Assembly (NCBI GenBank): GCA_949126835.1
Contig: CASBPS010000041.1
Span: 17,501 to 81,500 of the forward strand
From: Anisus vortex
Taxonomy: Eukaryota; Mollusca; Gastropoda; Planorbidae
Reading direction: 5' to 3'
Length of the DNA stretch: 64,000 nt
A program made the translations under genes and the position numbers. The notes under the pieces are model-generated. The model did no database searches and was not told where the DNA came from. It saw only the letters and a list, made by a program, of their open reading frames with translations. Below, in pieces: positions 11,021 to 24,237 of the stretch; the stretch's first letter is position 1; each line of letters starts with the position of its first letter.

Positions 11021-13390
11021 AGCCAAAACCACAAATCTGCTATTCAAGTCGTTGTACGGCCAGAACAGAAGCACCATTACCACACATCTGCTAGTCAAGT
11101 CGTTGTACGGTTTGTGGAGAAGCCAAAACAACAAATCTGCGTTTTAAGTCCTTGTACGGCCAGAAAAGAAGCCAAAACTAGAAATCTGCTATTCAAGTCG
11201 TTGTACGGATTGTGGAAAAACCAAAACCACAAATCTGCTGTTTTACGGCCAGAAAAGAAGCCAAAACAAGAAATCTGCTATTCAAGACGTTGTACGGATT
11301 GTGGAAAAGCCAAAACCACAAATCTGCTTTTGTACGGCCAGAAAAGGCGCCAAAACTAGAAATCTGCTATTCAAGTCGTTGTACGGATTGTGGAAACGCC
11401 AATACCACAAATCTGCTTTTGTACGGCCAGTAGAGAAGCCAAAACCACAAATCTGCTGTTTTACGGCCAGAAAAGAAGCCAAAACAAGAAATCTGCTTTT
11501 CAAGTCGTTGTACGGTTTCTGGAGAAGCCAAAACCACAAATCTGCTTTTGTACGGCCAGTAGAGAAGCCAAAACCACAAATCTGCTGTATTACGGCAAAA
11601 AGAGAAGCCAAAACCACAAATCTGCTAGTCAAGTCGTTGTACGGTTCGTGGAGAAGCCAAAACAGCAAATCTGCTTTTTAAGTCCTTGTACGGCCAGTAA
11701 AGAAGCCAAAACTAGAAATCTGCTATTCAAGTCGTTGTACGGTTTGTGGAGAGAGCCAAAACCATAAATCTGCTGTTTTACGGCCAAAAGAGAAGCCAAA
11801 ACCATAAATCTGCTGTGTTACGGCCAAAAGAGAAGCTAAAAAAAAACAAATCTTTTTTTCAAGTCGTTGTATGGCCAGAAAAGGAGCCAAAACAAGAAAT
11901 CTGCTATTCAAGTCGTTGTACGGACTGTGGAAAAGCCAAAACCACAAATCTGCTTTTGTACGGCCAGAAAAGGAGCCAAAACCAGAAATCTGCTTTTCAA
12001 GTCGTTGTACGGTTTCTGGAGAAGCCAAAACCACAAATCTGCTGTTTTACGGCCAGAAAAGAAGCCAAAACAAGAAATCTGCTATTCAAGTCGTTGTACG
12101 GATTGTGGAAAATCTAAAACCACAAATCTGCTTTTGTACGGCCAGAAAAGGAGCCAAAACCACAAATCTGCTATTCAAGTCGTTGTACGGCCAGAACAGA
12201 AGCACCATTACCACAAATCTGCTAGTCAAGTCGTTGTACGGTTTGTGGAGAAGCCAAAACAACAAATCTGCTTTTTAAGTCCTTGTACGGCCAGAAAAGA
12301 AGCCAAAACTAAAATCTGCTATTCAAGTCGTTGTACGGCTTGTGGAAAAGCTAAAACCAAAAATCTGCTGTTTTACGGCCAGAAAAGAAGCCAAAACAAG
12401 AAATCTGCTATTCAAGTCGTTGTACGGATTGTGGAAAAGCTAAAACCAAAAATCTGCTTTTGTACGGCCAGAAAAGGAGCCAAAACCAGAAATCTGCTTT
12501 TCAAGTCGTTGTACGGTTTCTGGAGAAGCCAAAACCACAAATCTGCTTTTGTACGGCCAGTAGAGAAGCCAAAACCACAAATCTGCTGTATTACGGCGAA
12601 AAGAGAAGCCAAAACCACAAATCTGCTATTCAAGTCGTTGTACGGCCAGAACAGAAGCACCATTACCACAAATCTGCTAGTCAAGTCGATGTACGGTTTG
12701 TGGAGAAGCCAAAACAACAAATCTGCTTTTTAAGTCCTTGTACGGCCAGAAAAGAAGCCAAAACTAGAAATCTGCTATTCAAGTCGTTGTACGGTTTGTG
12801 GAGAGAGCCAAAACCATAAATCTGCTGCTTTACGGCCAGAAAAGAAGCCAAAACAAGAAATCTGCTATTCAAGTCGTTGTACGGATTGTGGAAAAGCTAA
12901 AACCACAAATCTGCTTTTGTGCGGCCAGAAAAGGAGCCAAAACCAGAAATCTGCTTTTCAAGTCGTTGTACGGTTTCTGGAGAAGCCAAAACCACAAATC
13001 TGCTTTTGTACGTCCAGTAGAGAAGCCAAAACCACAAATCTGCTGTATTACGGAGAAAAGAGAAGCCAAAACCACAAATCTGCTATTCAAGTCGTTGTAC
13101 GGCCAGAACAGAAGCACCATTACCACAAATCTGCTAGTCAAGTCGTTGTACGGTTTGTGGAGAAGCCAAAACAACAAATCTGCGTTTTAAGTCCTTGTAC
13201 GGCCAGAAAAGAAGCCAAAACTAGAAATCTGCTATTCAAGTGGTTGTACGGATTGTGGAAAAACCAAAACCACAAATCTGCATTTGTACGGCCAGAAAAG
13301 GAGCCAAAACCAGAAATCTGCTTTTCAAGTCGTTGTACAGTTTCTGGAGAAGCCAAAACCACAAATCTGCTGTTTCACGGCCAGAAAAGA
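11021..13390. repeat. 2370-bp higher-order unit, copy 3
   Basis: It matches copies 1 and 2 at offset 2370, except for one extra A in the poly(A) monomer (11838-11846, 9 A), a replaced monomer tail at about 12340-12360, and a gatgtacgg change near 12690. The two length changes cancel, so the offset returns to 2370 downstream. It diverges from copy 2 after about 13395, where ccaatacaag replaces ccaaaaccac. Confidence 0.87.
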
Positions 13391-13985
13391 AGCCAATACA
13401 AGAAATCTGCTATTTAAGACGTTGTACGGATTGTTGAAAAGCCAAAACCACAAATCTGCTTTTGTACGGCCAGAAAAGGAGCCAAAACCAGAAATCTGCT
13501 TTTCAAGTCGTTGTACAGTTTCTGGAGAAGCCAAAACCACAAATCTGCTTTTGTACGGCCAGTAGAGAAGCCAAAACCACAAATCTGCTGTATTACGGCG
13601 AAAAGAGAAGCCAAAACCACAAATCTGCTATTCAAGTCGTTGTACGGCCAGAACAGAAGCACCATTACCACAAATCTGCTAGTCAAGTCGTTGTACGGTT
13701 TGTGGAGAAGCCAAAACAACAAATCTGCGTTTAAAGTCCATGTACGGCCAGAAAAGAAGCCAAAACTAGAAATCTGCTATTCAAGTCGTTGTACGGATTG
13801 TGGAAAAGCCAAAACCACAAATCTGCTTTTGTACGGCCAGAAAAGGAGCCAAAACCAGAAATCTGCTTTTCAAGTCGTTGTACGGTTTCTGGAGAAGCCA
13901 AAACCACAAATCTGCTGTATTACGGAGAAAAGAGAAGCCAAAACCACAAATCTGCTATTCAAGTCGTTGTACGGCCAGAACAGAA
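13114..13985. repeat. 872-bp unit, copy 1 (545 + 327)
   Basis: The landmark gcaccatta lies at 13114, 13659 and 13986. The 545-bp part resolves into 12 monomers (six of 49, five of 40, one of 51). The 327-bp part resolves into seven. An odd monomer near 13732 reads tttaaagtccatg, where its neighbours have ttttaagtccatg. Confidence 0.85.
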
Positions 13986-14857
13986 GCACCATTACCACAA
14001 ATCTGCTAGTCAAGTCGTTGTACGGTTTGTGGAGAAGCCAAAACAACAAATCTGCGTTTTAAGTCCTTGTACGGCCAGAAAAGAAGCCAAAACTAGAAAT
14101 CTGCTATTCAAGTCGTTGTACGGATTGTGGAAAAACCAAAACCACAAATCTGCATTTGTACGGCCAGAAAAGGAGCCAAAACCAGAAATCTGCTTTTCAA
14201 GTCGTTGTACAGTTTCTGGAGAAGCCAAAACCACAAATCTGCTGTTTCACGGCCAGAAAAGAAGCCAATACAAGAAATCTGCTATTCAAGACGTTGTACG
14301 GATTGTTGAAAAGCCAAAACCACAAATCTGCTTTTGTACGGCCAGAAAAGGAGCCAAAACCAGAAATCTGCTTTTCAAGTCGTTGTACAGTTTCTGGAGA
14401 AGCCAAAACCACAAATCTGCTTTTGTACGGCCAGTAGAGAAGCCAAAACCACAAATCTGCTGTATTACGGCGAAAAGAGAAGCCAAAACCACAAATCTGC
14501 TATTCAAGTCGTTGTACGGCCAGAACAGAAGCACCATTACCACAAATCTGCTAGTCAAGTCGTTGTACGGTTTGTGGAGAAGCCAAAACAACAAATCTGC
14601 GTTTTAAGTCCATGTACGGCCAGAAAAGAAGCCAAAACTAGAAATCTGCTATTCAAGTCGTTGTACGGATTGTGGAAAAGCCAAAACCACAAATCTGCTT
14701 TTGTACGGCCAGAAAAGGAGCCAAAACCAGAAATCTGATTTTCAAGTGGTTGTAAGGTTTCTGGAGAAGCCAAAACCACAAATCTGCTGTTTTACGGTCA
14801 GAAAAGAAGCCAAAACAAGAAATCTGCTATTCAGAACGTTGTACGGATTGTGGAAAA
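13986..14857. repeat. 872-bp unit, copy 2
   Basis: It matches copy 1 at offset 872 from about 13140. The next landmark after 13986 is at 14531, again 545 bases on. The last part changes into a monomer with ctattcagaacgttg near 14830, which marks the junction to the next 5293-bp unit. Confidence 0.82.
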
Positions 14858-17800
14858 GCCAAAACCACAAATCTGCTTTTGTACGGCCAGAAAAGGAGCC
14901 AAAACCAGAAATCTGCTTTTCAAGTCGTTGTACGGTTTCTGGAGAAGCCAAAACCACAAATCTGCTGTTTTACGGCCAGAAAAGAAGCCAAAACAAGAAA
15001 TCTGCTATTCAAGTCGTTGTACGGATTGTGGAAAATCTAAAACCACAAATCTGCTTTTGTACGGCCAGAAAAGGAGCCAAAACCACAAATCTGCTATTCA
15101 AGTCGTTGTACGGCCAGAACAGAAGCACCATTACCACAAATCTGCTAGTCAAGTCGTTGTACGGTTTGTGGAGAAGCCAAAACAACAAATCTGCTTTTTA
15201 AGTCCTTGTACGGCCAGAAAAGAAGCCAAAACTAAAATCTTCTATTCAAGTCGTTGTACGGTTTGTGGAGAGAGCCAAAACCATAAATCTGCTGTTTTAC
15301 GGCCAGAAAAGAAGCCAAAACAAGAAATCTGCTATTCAAGTCGTTGTACGGATTGTGGAAAAGCTAAAACCAAAAATCTGCTTTTGTACGGCCAGAAAAG
15401 GAGCCAAAACCAGAAATCTGCTTTTCAAGTCGTTGTACGGTTTCTGGAGAAGCCAAAACCACAAATCTGCTTTTGTACGGCCAGTAGAGAAGCCAAAACC
15501 ACAAATCTGCTGTATTACGGCGAATAGAGAAGCCAAAACCACAAATCTGCTATTCAAGTCGTTGTACGGCCAGAACAGAAGCACCATTACCACAAATCTG
15601 CTAGTCAAGTCGTTGTACGGTTTGTGGAGAAGCCAAAACAACAAATCTGCTTTTTAAGTCCTTGTACGGCCAGAAAAGAAGCCAAAACTAGAAATCTGCT
15701 ATTCAAGTCGTTGTACGGTTTGTGGAGAGAGCCAAAACCATAAATCTGCTGCTTTACGGCCAGAAAAGAAGCCAAAACAAGAAATCTGCTATTCAAGTCG
15801 TTGTACGGATTGTGGAAAAGCTAAAACCACAAATCTGCTTTTGTGCGGCCAGAAAAGGAGCCAAAACCAGAAATCTGCTTTTCAAGTCGTTGTACGGTTT
15901 CTGGAGAAGCCAAAACCACAAATCTGCTTTTGTACGTCCAGTAGAGAAGCCAAAACCACAAATCTGCTGTATTACGGAGAAAAGAGAAGCCAAAACCACA
16001 AATCTGCTATTCAAGTCGTTGTACGGCCAGAACAGAAGCACCATTACCACAAATCTGCTAGTCAAGTCGTTGTACGGTTTGTGGAGAAGCCAAAACAACA
16101 AATCTGCGTTTTAAGTCCTTGTACGGCCAGAAAAGAAGCCAAAACTAGAAATCTGCTATTCAAGTCGTTGTACGGATTGTGGAAAAACCAAAACCACAAA
16201 TCTGCATTTGTACGGCCAGAAAAGGAGCCAAAACCAGAAATCTGCTTTTCAAGTCGTTGTACAGTTTCTGGAGAAGCCAAAACCACAAATCTGCTGTTTC
16301 ACGGCCAGAAAAGAAGCCAAAACCACAAATCTGCTATTCAAGTCGTTGTACGGCCAGAACAGAAGCACCATTACCACAAATCTGCTAGTCAAGTCGTTGT
16401 ACGGTTTGTGGAGAAGCCAAAACAACAAATCTGCGTTTTAAGTCCTTGTACGGCCAGAAAAGAAGCCAAAACTAGAAAGCTGCTATTCAAGTCGTTGTAC
16501 GGATTGTGGAAAAACCAAAACCACAAATCTGCTGTTTTACGGCCAGAAAAGAAGCCAAAACAAGAAATCTGCTATTCAAGACGTTGTACGGATTGTGGAA
16601 AAGCCAAAACCACAAATCTGCTTTTGTACGGCCAGAAAAGGCGCCAAAACTAGAAATCTGCTATTCAAGTCGTTGTACGGATTGTGGAAACGCCAATACC
16701 ACAAATCTGCTTTTGTACGGCCAGTAGAGAAGCCAAAACCACAAATCTGCTGTTTTACGGCCAGAAAAGAAGCCAAAACAAGAAATCTGCTTTTCAAGTC
16801 GTTGTACGGTTTCTGGAGAAGCCAAAACCACAAATCTGCTTTTGTACGGCCAGTAGAGAAGCCAAAACCACAAATCTGCTGTATTACGGCAAAAAGAGAA
16901 GCCAAAACCACAAATCTGCTAGTCAAGTCGTTGTACGGTTCGTGGAGAAGCCAAAACAGCAAATCTGCTTTTTAAGTCCTTGTACGGCCAGTAAAGAAGC
17001 CAAAACTAGAAATCTGCTATTCAAGTCGTTGTACGGTTTGTGGAGAGAGCCAAAACCATAAATCTGCTGTTTTACGGCCAAAAGAGAAGCCAAAACCATA
17101 AATCTGCTGTGTTACGGCCAAAAGAGAAGCTAAAAAAAACAAATCTTTTTTTCAAGTCGTTGTATGGCCAGAAAAGGAGCCAAAACAAGAAATCTGCTAT
17201 TCAAGTCGTTGTACGGACTGTGGAAAAGCCAAAACCACAAATCTGCTTTTGTACGGACAGAAAAGGAGCCAAAACCAGAAATCTGCTTTTCAAGTCGTTG
17301 TACGGTTTCTGGAGAAGCCAAAACCACAAATCTGCTGTTTTACGGCCAGAAAAGAAGCCAAAACAAGAAATCTGCTATTCAAGTCGTTGTACGGATTGTG
17401 GAAAATCTAAAACCACAAATCTGCTTTTGTACGGCCAGAAAAGGAGCCAAAACCACAAATCTGCTATTCAAGTCGTTGTACGGCCAGAACAGAAGCACCA
17501 TTACCACAAATCTGCTAGTCAAGTCGTTGTACGGTTTGTGGAGAAGCCAAAACAACAAATCTGCTTTTTAAGTCCTTGTACGGCCAGAAAAGAAGCCAAA
17601 ACTAAAATCTGCTATTCAAGTCGTTGTACGGTTTGTGGAAAAGCTAAAACCAAAAATCTGCTGTTTTACGGCCAGAAAAGAAGCCAAAACAAGAAATCTG
17701 CTATTCAAGTCGTTGTACGGATTGTGGAAAAGCTAAAACCAAAAATCTGCTTTTGTACGGCCAGAAAAGGAGCCAAAACCAGAAATCTGCTTTTCAAGTC

Positions 17801-20142
17801 GTTGTACGGTTTCTGGAGAAGCCAAAACCACAAATCTGCTTTTGTACGGCCAGTAGAGAAGCCAAAACCACAAATCTGCTGTATTACGGCGAAAAGAGAA
17901 GCCAAAACCACAAATCTGCTATTCAAGTCGTTGTACGGCCAGAACAGAAGCACCATTACCACAAATCTGCTAGTCAAGTCGATGTACGGTTTGTGGAGAA
18001 GCCAAAACAACAAATCTGCTTTTTAAGTCCTTGTACGGCCAGAAAAGAAGCCAAAACTAGAAATCTGCTATTCAAGTCGTTGTACGGTTTGTGGAGAGAG
18101 CCAAAACCATAAATCTGCTGCTTTACGGCCAGAAAAGAAGCCAAAACAAGAAATCTGCTATTCAAGTCGTTGTACGGATTGTGGAAAAGCTAAAACCACA
18201 AATCTGCTTTTGTGCGGCCAGAAAAGGAGCCAAAACCAGAAATCTGCTTTTCAAGTCGTTGTACGGTTTCTGGAGAAGCCAAAACCACAAATCTGCTTTT
18301 GTACGTCCAGTAGAGAAGCCAAAACCACAAATCTGCTGTATTACGGAGAAAAGAGAAGCCAAAACCACAAATCTGCTATTCAAGTCGTTGTACGGCCAGA
18401 ACAGAAGCACCATTACCACAAATCTGCTAGTCAAGTCGTTGTACGGTTTGTGGAGAAGCATAAACAACAAATCTGCGTTTTAAGTCCTTGTACGGCCAGA
18501 AAAGAAGCCAAAACTAGAAATCTGCTATTCAAGTCGTTGTACGGATTGTGGGAAAACCAAAACCACAAATCTGCATTTGTACGGCCAGAAAAGGAGCCAA
18601 AACCAGAAATCTGCTTTTCAAGTCGTTGTACAGTTTCTGGAGAAGCCAAAACCACAAATCTGCTGTTTCACGGCCAGAAAAGAAGCCAATACAAGAAATC
18701 TGCTATTTAAGACGTTGTACGGATTGTTGAAAAGCCAAAACCACAAATCTGCTTTTGTACGGCCAGAAAAGGAGCCAAAACCAGAAATCTGCTTTTCAAG
18801 TCGTTGTACAGTTTCTGGAGAAGCCAAAACCACAAATCTGCTTTTGTACGGCCAGTAGAGAAGCCAAAACCACAAATCTGCTGTATTACGGCGAAAAGAG
18901 AAGCCAAAACCACAAATCTGCTATTCAAGTCGTTGTACGGCCAGAACAGAAGCACCATTACCACAAATCTGCTAGTCAAGTCGTTGTACGGTTTGTGGAG
19001 AAGCCAAAACAACAAATCTGCGTTTAAAGTCCATGTACGGCCAGAAAAGAAGCCAAAACTAGAAATCTGCTATTCAAGTCGTTGTACGGATTGTGGAAAA
19101 GCCAAAACCACAAATCTGCTTTTGTACGGCCAGAAAAGGAGCCAAAACCAGAAATCTGCTTTTCAAGTCGTTGTACGGTTTCTGGAGAAGCCAAAACCAC
19201 AAATCTGCTGTATTACGGAGAAAAGAGAAGCCAAAACCACAAATCTGCTATTCAAGTCGTTGTACGGCCAGAACAGAAGCACCATTACCACAAATCTGCT
19301 AGTCAAGTCGTTGTACGGTTTGTGGAGAAGCCAAAACAACAAATCTGCGTTTTAAGTCCTTGTACGGCCAGAAAAGAAGCCAAAACTAGAAATCTGCTAT
19401 TCAAGTCGTTGTACGGATTGTGGAAAAACCAAAACCACAAATCTGCATTTGTACGGCCAGAAAAGGAGCCAAAACCAGAAATCTGCTTTTCAAGTCGTTG
19501 TACAGTTTCTGGAGAAGCCAAAACCACAAATCTGCTGTTTCACGGCCAGAAAAGAAGCCAATACAAGAAATCTGCTATTCAAGACGTTGTACGGATTGTT
19601 GAAAAGCCAAAACCACAAATCTGCTTTTGTACGGCCAGAAAAGGAGCCAAAACCAGAAATCTGCTTTTCAAGTCGTTGTACAGTTTCTGGAGAAGCCAAA
19701 ACCACAAATCTGCTTTTGTACGGCCAGTAGAGAAGCCAAAACCACAAATCTGCTGTATTACGGCGAAAAGAGAAGCCAAAACCACAAATCTGCTATTCAA
19801 GTCGTTGTACGGCCAGAACAGAAGCACCATTACCACAAATCTGCTAGTCAAGTCGTTGTACGGTTTGTGGAGAAGCCAAAACAACAAATCTGCGTTTTAA
19901 GTCCATGTACGGCCAGAAAAGAAGCCAAAACTAGAAATCTGCTATTCAAGTCGTTGTACGGATTGTGGAAAAGCCAAAACCACAAATCTGCTTTTGTACG
20001 GCCAGAAAAGGAGCCAAAACCAGAAATCTGCTTTTCAAGTCGTTGTACGGTTTCTGGAGAAGCCAAAACCACAAATCTGCTGTTTTACGGTCAGAAAAGA
20101 AGCCAAAACAAGAAATCTGCTATTCAGAACGTTGTACGGATT
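14850..20142. repeat. 5293-bp supra-unit, copy 2
   Basis: This is a full-length copy at offset 5293/5294 from copy 1, with its own pair of 872-bp repeats (18407-19278 and 19279-20150). It shares copy-1 changes: the replaced tail near 17633, the gatgtacgg near 17983 and the tttaaagtccatg near 19025. Changes of its own include a gaaagctgc core near 16475 and cttctattc near 15240. Both of these are also in copy 3. Confidence 0.82.
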
Positions 20143-23100
20143 GTGGAAAAGCCAAAACCACAAATCTGCTTTTGTACGGCCAGAAAAGGAGCCAAAACCA
20201 GAAATCTGCTTTTCAAGTCGTTGTACGGTTTCTGGAGAAGCCAAAACCACAAATCTGCTGTTTTACGGCCAGAAAAGAAGCCAAAACAAGAAATCTGCTA
20301 TTCAAGTCGTTGTACGGATTGTGGAAAATCTAAAACCACAAATCTGCTTTTGTACGGCCAGAAAAGGAGCCAAAACCACAAATCTGCTATTCAAGTCGTT
20401 GTACGGCCAGAACAGAAGCACCATTACCACAAATCTGCTAGTCAAGTCGTTGTACGGTTTGTGGAGAAGCCAAAACAACAAATCTGCTTTTTAAGTCCTT
20501 GTACGGCCAGAAAAGAAGCCAAAACTAAAATCTTCTATTCAAGTCGTTGTACGGTTTGTGGAGAGAGCCAAAACCATAAATCTGCTGTTTTACGGCCAGA
20601 AAAGAAGCCAAAACAAGAAATCTGCTATTCAAGTCGTTGTACGGATTGTGGAAAAGCTAAAACCAAAAATCTGCTTTTGTACGGCCAGAAAAGGAGCCAA
20701 AACCAGAAATCTGCTTTTCAAGTCGTTGTACGGTTTCTGGAGAAGCCAAAACCACAAATCTGCTTTTGTACGGCCAGTAGAGAAGCCAAAACCACAAATC
20801 TGCTGTATTACGGCGAAAAGAGAAGCCAAAACCACAAATCTGCTATTCAAGTCGTTGTACGGCCAGAACAGAAGCACCATTACCACAAATCTGCTAGTCA
20901 AGTCGTTGTACGGTTTGTGGAGAAGCCAAAACAACAAATCTGCTTTTTAAGTCCTTGTACGGCCAGAAAAGAAGCCAAAACTAGAAATCTGCTATTCAAG
21001 TCGTTGTACGGTTTGTGGAGAGAGCCAAAACCATAAATCTGCTGCTTTACGGCCAGAAAAGAAGCCAAAACAAGAAATCTGCTATTCAAGTCGTTGTACG
21101 GATTGTGGAAAAGCTAAAACCACAAATCTGCTTTTGTGCGGCCAGAAAAGGAGCCAAAACCAGAAATCTGCTTTTCAAGTCGTTGTACGGTTTCTGGAGA
21201 AGCCAAAACCACAAATCTGCTTTTGTACGTCCAGTAGAGAAGCCAAAACCACAAATCTGCTGTATTACGGAGAAAAGAGAAGCCAAAACCACAAATCTGC
21301 TATTCAAGTCGTTGTACGGCCAGAACAGAAGCACCATTACCACAAATCTGCTAGTCAAGTCGTTGTACGGTTTGTGGAGAAGCCAAAACAACAAATCTGC
21401 GTTTTAAGTCCTTGTACGGCCAGAAAAGAAGCCAAAACTAGAAAGCTGCTATTCAAGTCGTTGTACGGATTGTGGAAAAACCAAAACCACAAATCTGCTG
21501 TTTTACGGCCAGAAAAGAAGCCAAAACAAGAAATCTGCTATTCAAGACGTTGTACGGATTGTGGAAAAGCCAAAACCACAAATCTGCTTTTGTACGGCCA
21601 GAAAAGGCGCCAAAACTAGAAATCTGCTATTCAAGTCGTTGTACGGATTGTGGAAACGCCAATACCACAAATCTGCTTTTGTACGGCCAGTAGAGAAGCC
21701 AAAACCACAAATCTGCTGTTTTACGGCCAGAAAAGAAGCCAAAACAAGAAATCTGCTTTTCAAGTCGTTGTACGGTTTCTGGAGAAGCCAAAACCACAAA
21801 TCTGCTTTTGTACGGCCAGTAGAGAAGCCAAAACCACAAATCTGCTGTATTACGGCAAAAAGAGAAGCCAAAACCACAAATCTGCTAGTCAAGTCGTTGT
21901 ACGGTTCGTGGAGAAGCCAAAACAGCAAATCTGCTTTTTAAGTCCTTGTACGGCCAGTAAAGAAGCCAAAACTAGAAATCTGCTATTCAAGTCGTTGTAC
22001 GGTTTGTGGAGAGAGCCAAAACCATAAATCTGCTGTTTTACGGCCAAAAGAGAAGCCAAAACCATAAATCTGCTGTGTTACGGCCAAAAGAGAAGCTAAA
22101 AAAAACAAATCTTTTTTTCAAGTCGTTGTATGGCCAGAAAAGGAGCCAAAACAAGAAATCTGCTATTCAAGTCGTTGTACGGACTGTGGAAAAGCCAAAA
22201 CCACAAATCTGCTTTTGTACGGCCAGAAAAGGAGCCAAAACCAGAAATCTGCTTTTCAAGTCGTTGTACGGTTTCTGGAGAAGCCAAAACCACAAATCTG
22301 CTGTTTTACGGCCAGAAAAGGAGCCAAAACAAGAAATCTGCTATTCAAGTCGTTGTACGGATTGTGGAAAATCTAAAACCACAAATCTGCTTTTGTACGG
22401 CCAGAAAAGGAGCCAAAACCACAAATCTGCTATTCAAGTCGTTGTACGGCCAGAACAGAAGCACCATTACCACAAATCTGCTAGTCAAGTCGTTGTACGG
22501 TTTGTGGAGAAGCCAAAACAACAAATCTGCTTTTTAAGTCCTTGTACGGCCAGAAAAGAAGCCAAAACTAAAATCTGCTATTCAAGTCGTTGTACGGTTT
22601 GTGGAGAGAGCCAAAACCATAAATCTGCTGTTTTACGGCCAGAAAAGAAGCCAAAACAAGAAATCTGCTATTCAAGTCGTTGTACGGATTGTGGAAAAGC
22701 TAAAACCAAAAATCTGCTTTTGTACGGCCAGAAAAGGAGCCAAAACCAGAAATCTGCTTTTCAAGTCGTTGTACGGTTTCTGGAGAAGCCAAAACCACAA
22801 ATCTGCTTTTGTACGGCCAGTAGAGAAGCCAAAACCACAAATCTGCTGTATTACGGCGAAAAGAGAAGCCAAAACCACAAATCTGCTATTCAAGTCGTTG
22901 TACGGCCAGAACAGAAGCACCATTACCACAAATCTGCTAGTCAAGTCGTTGTACGGTTTGTGGAGAAGCCAAAACAACAAATCTGCTTTTTAAGTCCTTG
23001 TACGGCCAGAAAAGAAGCCAAAACTAGAAATCTGCTATTCAAGTCGTTGTACGGTTTGTGGAGAGAGCCAAAACCATAAATCTGCTGCTTTACGGCCAGA

Positions 23101-24237
23101 AAAGAAGCCAAAACAAGAAATCTGCTATTCAAGTCGTTGTACGGATTGTGGAAAAGCTAAAACCACAAATCTGCTTTTGTGCGGCCAGAAAAGGAGCCAA
23201 AACCAGAAATCTGCTTTTCAAGTCGTTGTACGGTTTCTGGAGAAGCCAAAACCACAAATCTGCTTTTGTACGTCCAGTAGAGAAGCCAAAACCACAAATC
23301 TGCTGTATTACGGAGAAAAGAGAAGCCAAAACCACAAATCTGCTATTCAAGTCGTTGTACGGCCAGAACAGAAGCACCATTACCACAAATCTGCTAGTCA
23401 AGTCGTTGTACGGTTTATGGAGAAGCCAAAACAACAAATCTGCGTTTTAAGTCCTTGTACGGCCAGAAAAGAAGCCAAAACTAGAAATCTGCTATTCAAG
23501 TCGTTGTACGGATTGTGGAAAAACCAAAACCACAAATCTGCATTTGTACGGCCAGAAAAGGAGCCAAAACCAGAAATCTGCTTTTCAAGTCGTTGTACAG
23601 TTTCTGGAGAAGCCAAAACCACAAATCTGCTGTTTCACGGCCAGAAAAGAAGCCAATACAAGAAATCTGCTATTCAAGACGTTGTACGGATTGTTGAAAA
23701 GCCAAAACCACAAATCTGCTTTTGTACGGCCAGAAAAGGAGCCAAAACCAGAAATCTGCTTTTCAAGTCGTTGTACAGTTTCTGGAGAAGCCAAAACCAC
23801 AAATCCGCTTTTGTACGGCCAGTAGAGAAGCCAAAACCACAAATCTGCTGTATTACGGCGAAAAGAGAAACCAAAACCACAAATCTGCTATTCAAGTCGT
23901 TGTACGGCCAGAACAGAAGCACCATTACCACAAATCTGCTAGTCAAGTCGTTGTACGGTTTGTGGAGAAGCCAAAACAACAAATCTGCGTTTTAAGTCCA
24001 TGTACGGCCAGAAAAGAAGCCAAAACTAGAAATCTGCTATTCAAGTCGTTGTACGGATTGTGGAAAAGCCAAAACCACAAATCTGCTTTTGTACGGCCAG
24101 AAAAGGAGCCAAAACCAGAAATCTGCTTTTCAAGTCGTTGTACGGTTTCTGGAGAAGCCAAAACCACAAATCTGCTGTTTTACGGTCAGAAAAGAAGCCA
24201 AAACAAGAAATCTGCTATTCAGAACGTTGTACGGATT
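20143..24237. repeat. 5293-bp supra-unit, copy 3, shortened to about 4.1 kb
   Basis: It matches copy 2 at offset 5293 to about 21400, then at 4966 (a loss of 327) and, after the 872-bp region, at 4095 (a further loss of 872). It keeps the gaaagctgc (21441) and cttctattc (20532) changes of copy 2. It lacks the 12340-type replaced tail and the gatgtacgg change. Over 21.5-23.4 kb it instead matches 6.5-8.4 kb at an offset of 15000. It is therefore a mosaic. Confidence 0.78.
21300..21440. other. Breakpoint interval of the 327-bp loss
   Basis: Copy 3 joins sequence equivalent to about 16179 to sequence equivalent to about 16506, removing one 327-bp heptamer. Both sides are nearly identical here, so the exact point cannot be fixed. 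The gaaagctgc change at 21441 shows that the downstream repeat of the pair was retained. This is a clear product of unequal exchange between paired homologous monomers. Confidence 0.75.

Larger units (their letters stand above)
9556..14849. repeat. 5293-bp supra-unit, copy 1 (overlaps 2370-bp units)
   Basis: Landmarks here recur 5294 or 5293 bases downstream: 10042 to 15336, 12412 to 17705, 13138 to 18431 and 14286 to 19579. The change from 5294 to 5293 occurs at the poly(A) monomer (9 A versus 8 A). The unit contains the end of 2370-bp copy 2, all of copy 3, and the two 872-bp repeats. Its ends are accurate to roughly 50 bases. Confidence 0.82.

Noticed and set aside
19627..21036. 469-codon open frame on the + strand, the longest seen
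   Set aside because: It is a pure translation of the satellite, with shifted copies of the same peptide in other frames. It lacks a start context, domain or fixed length, and equivalent places in sister units are broken by stops such as cagtag or ttttaag.
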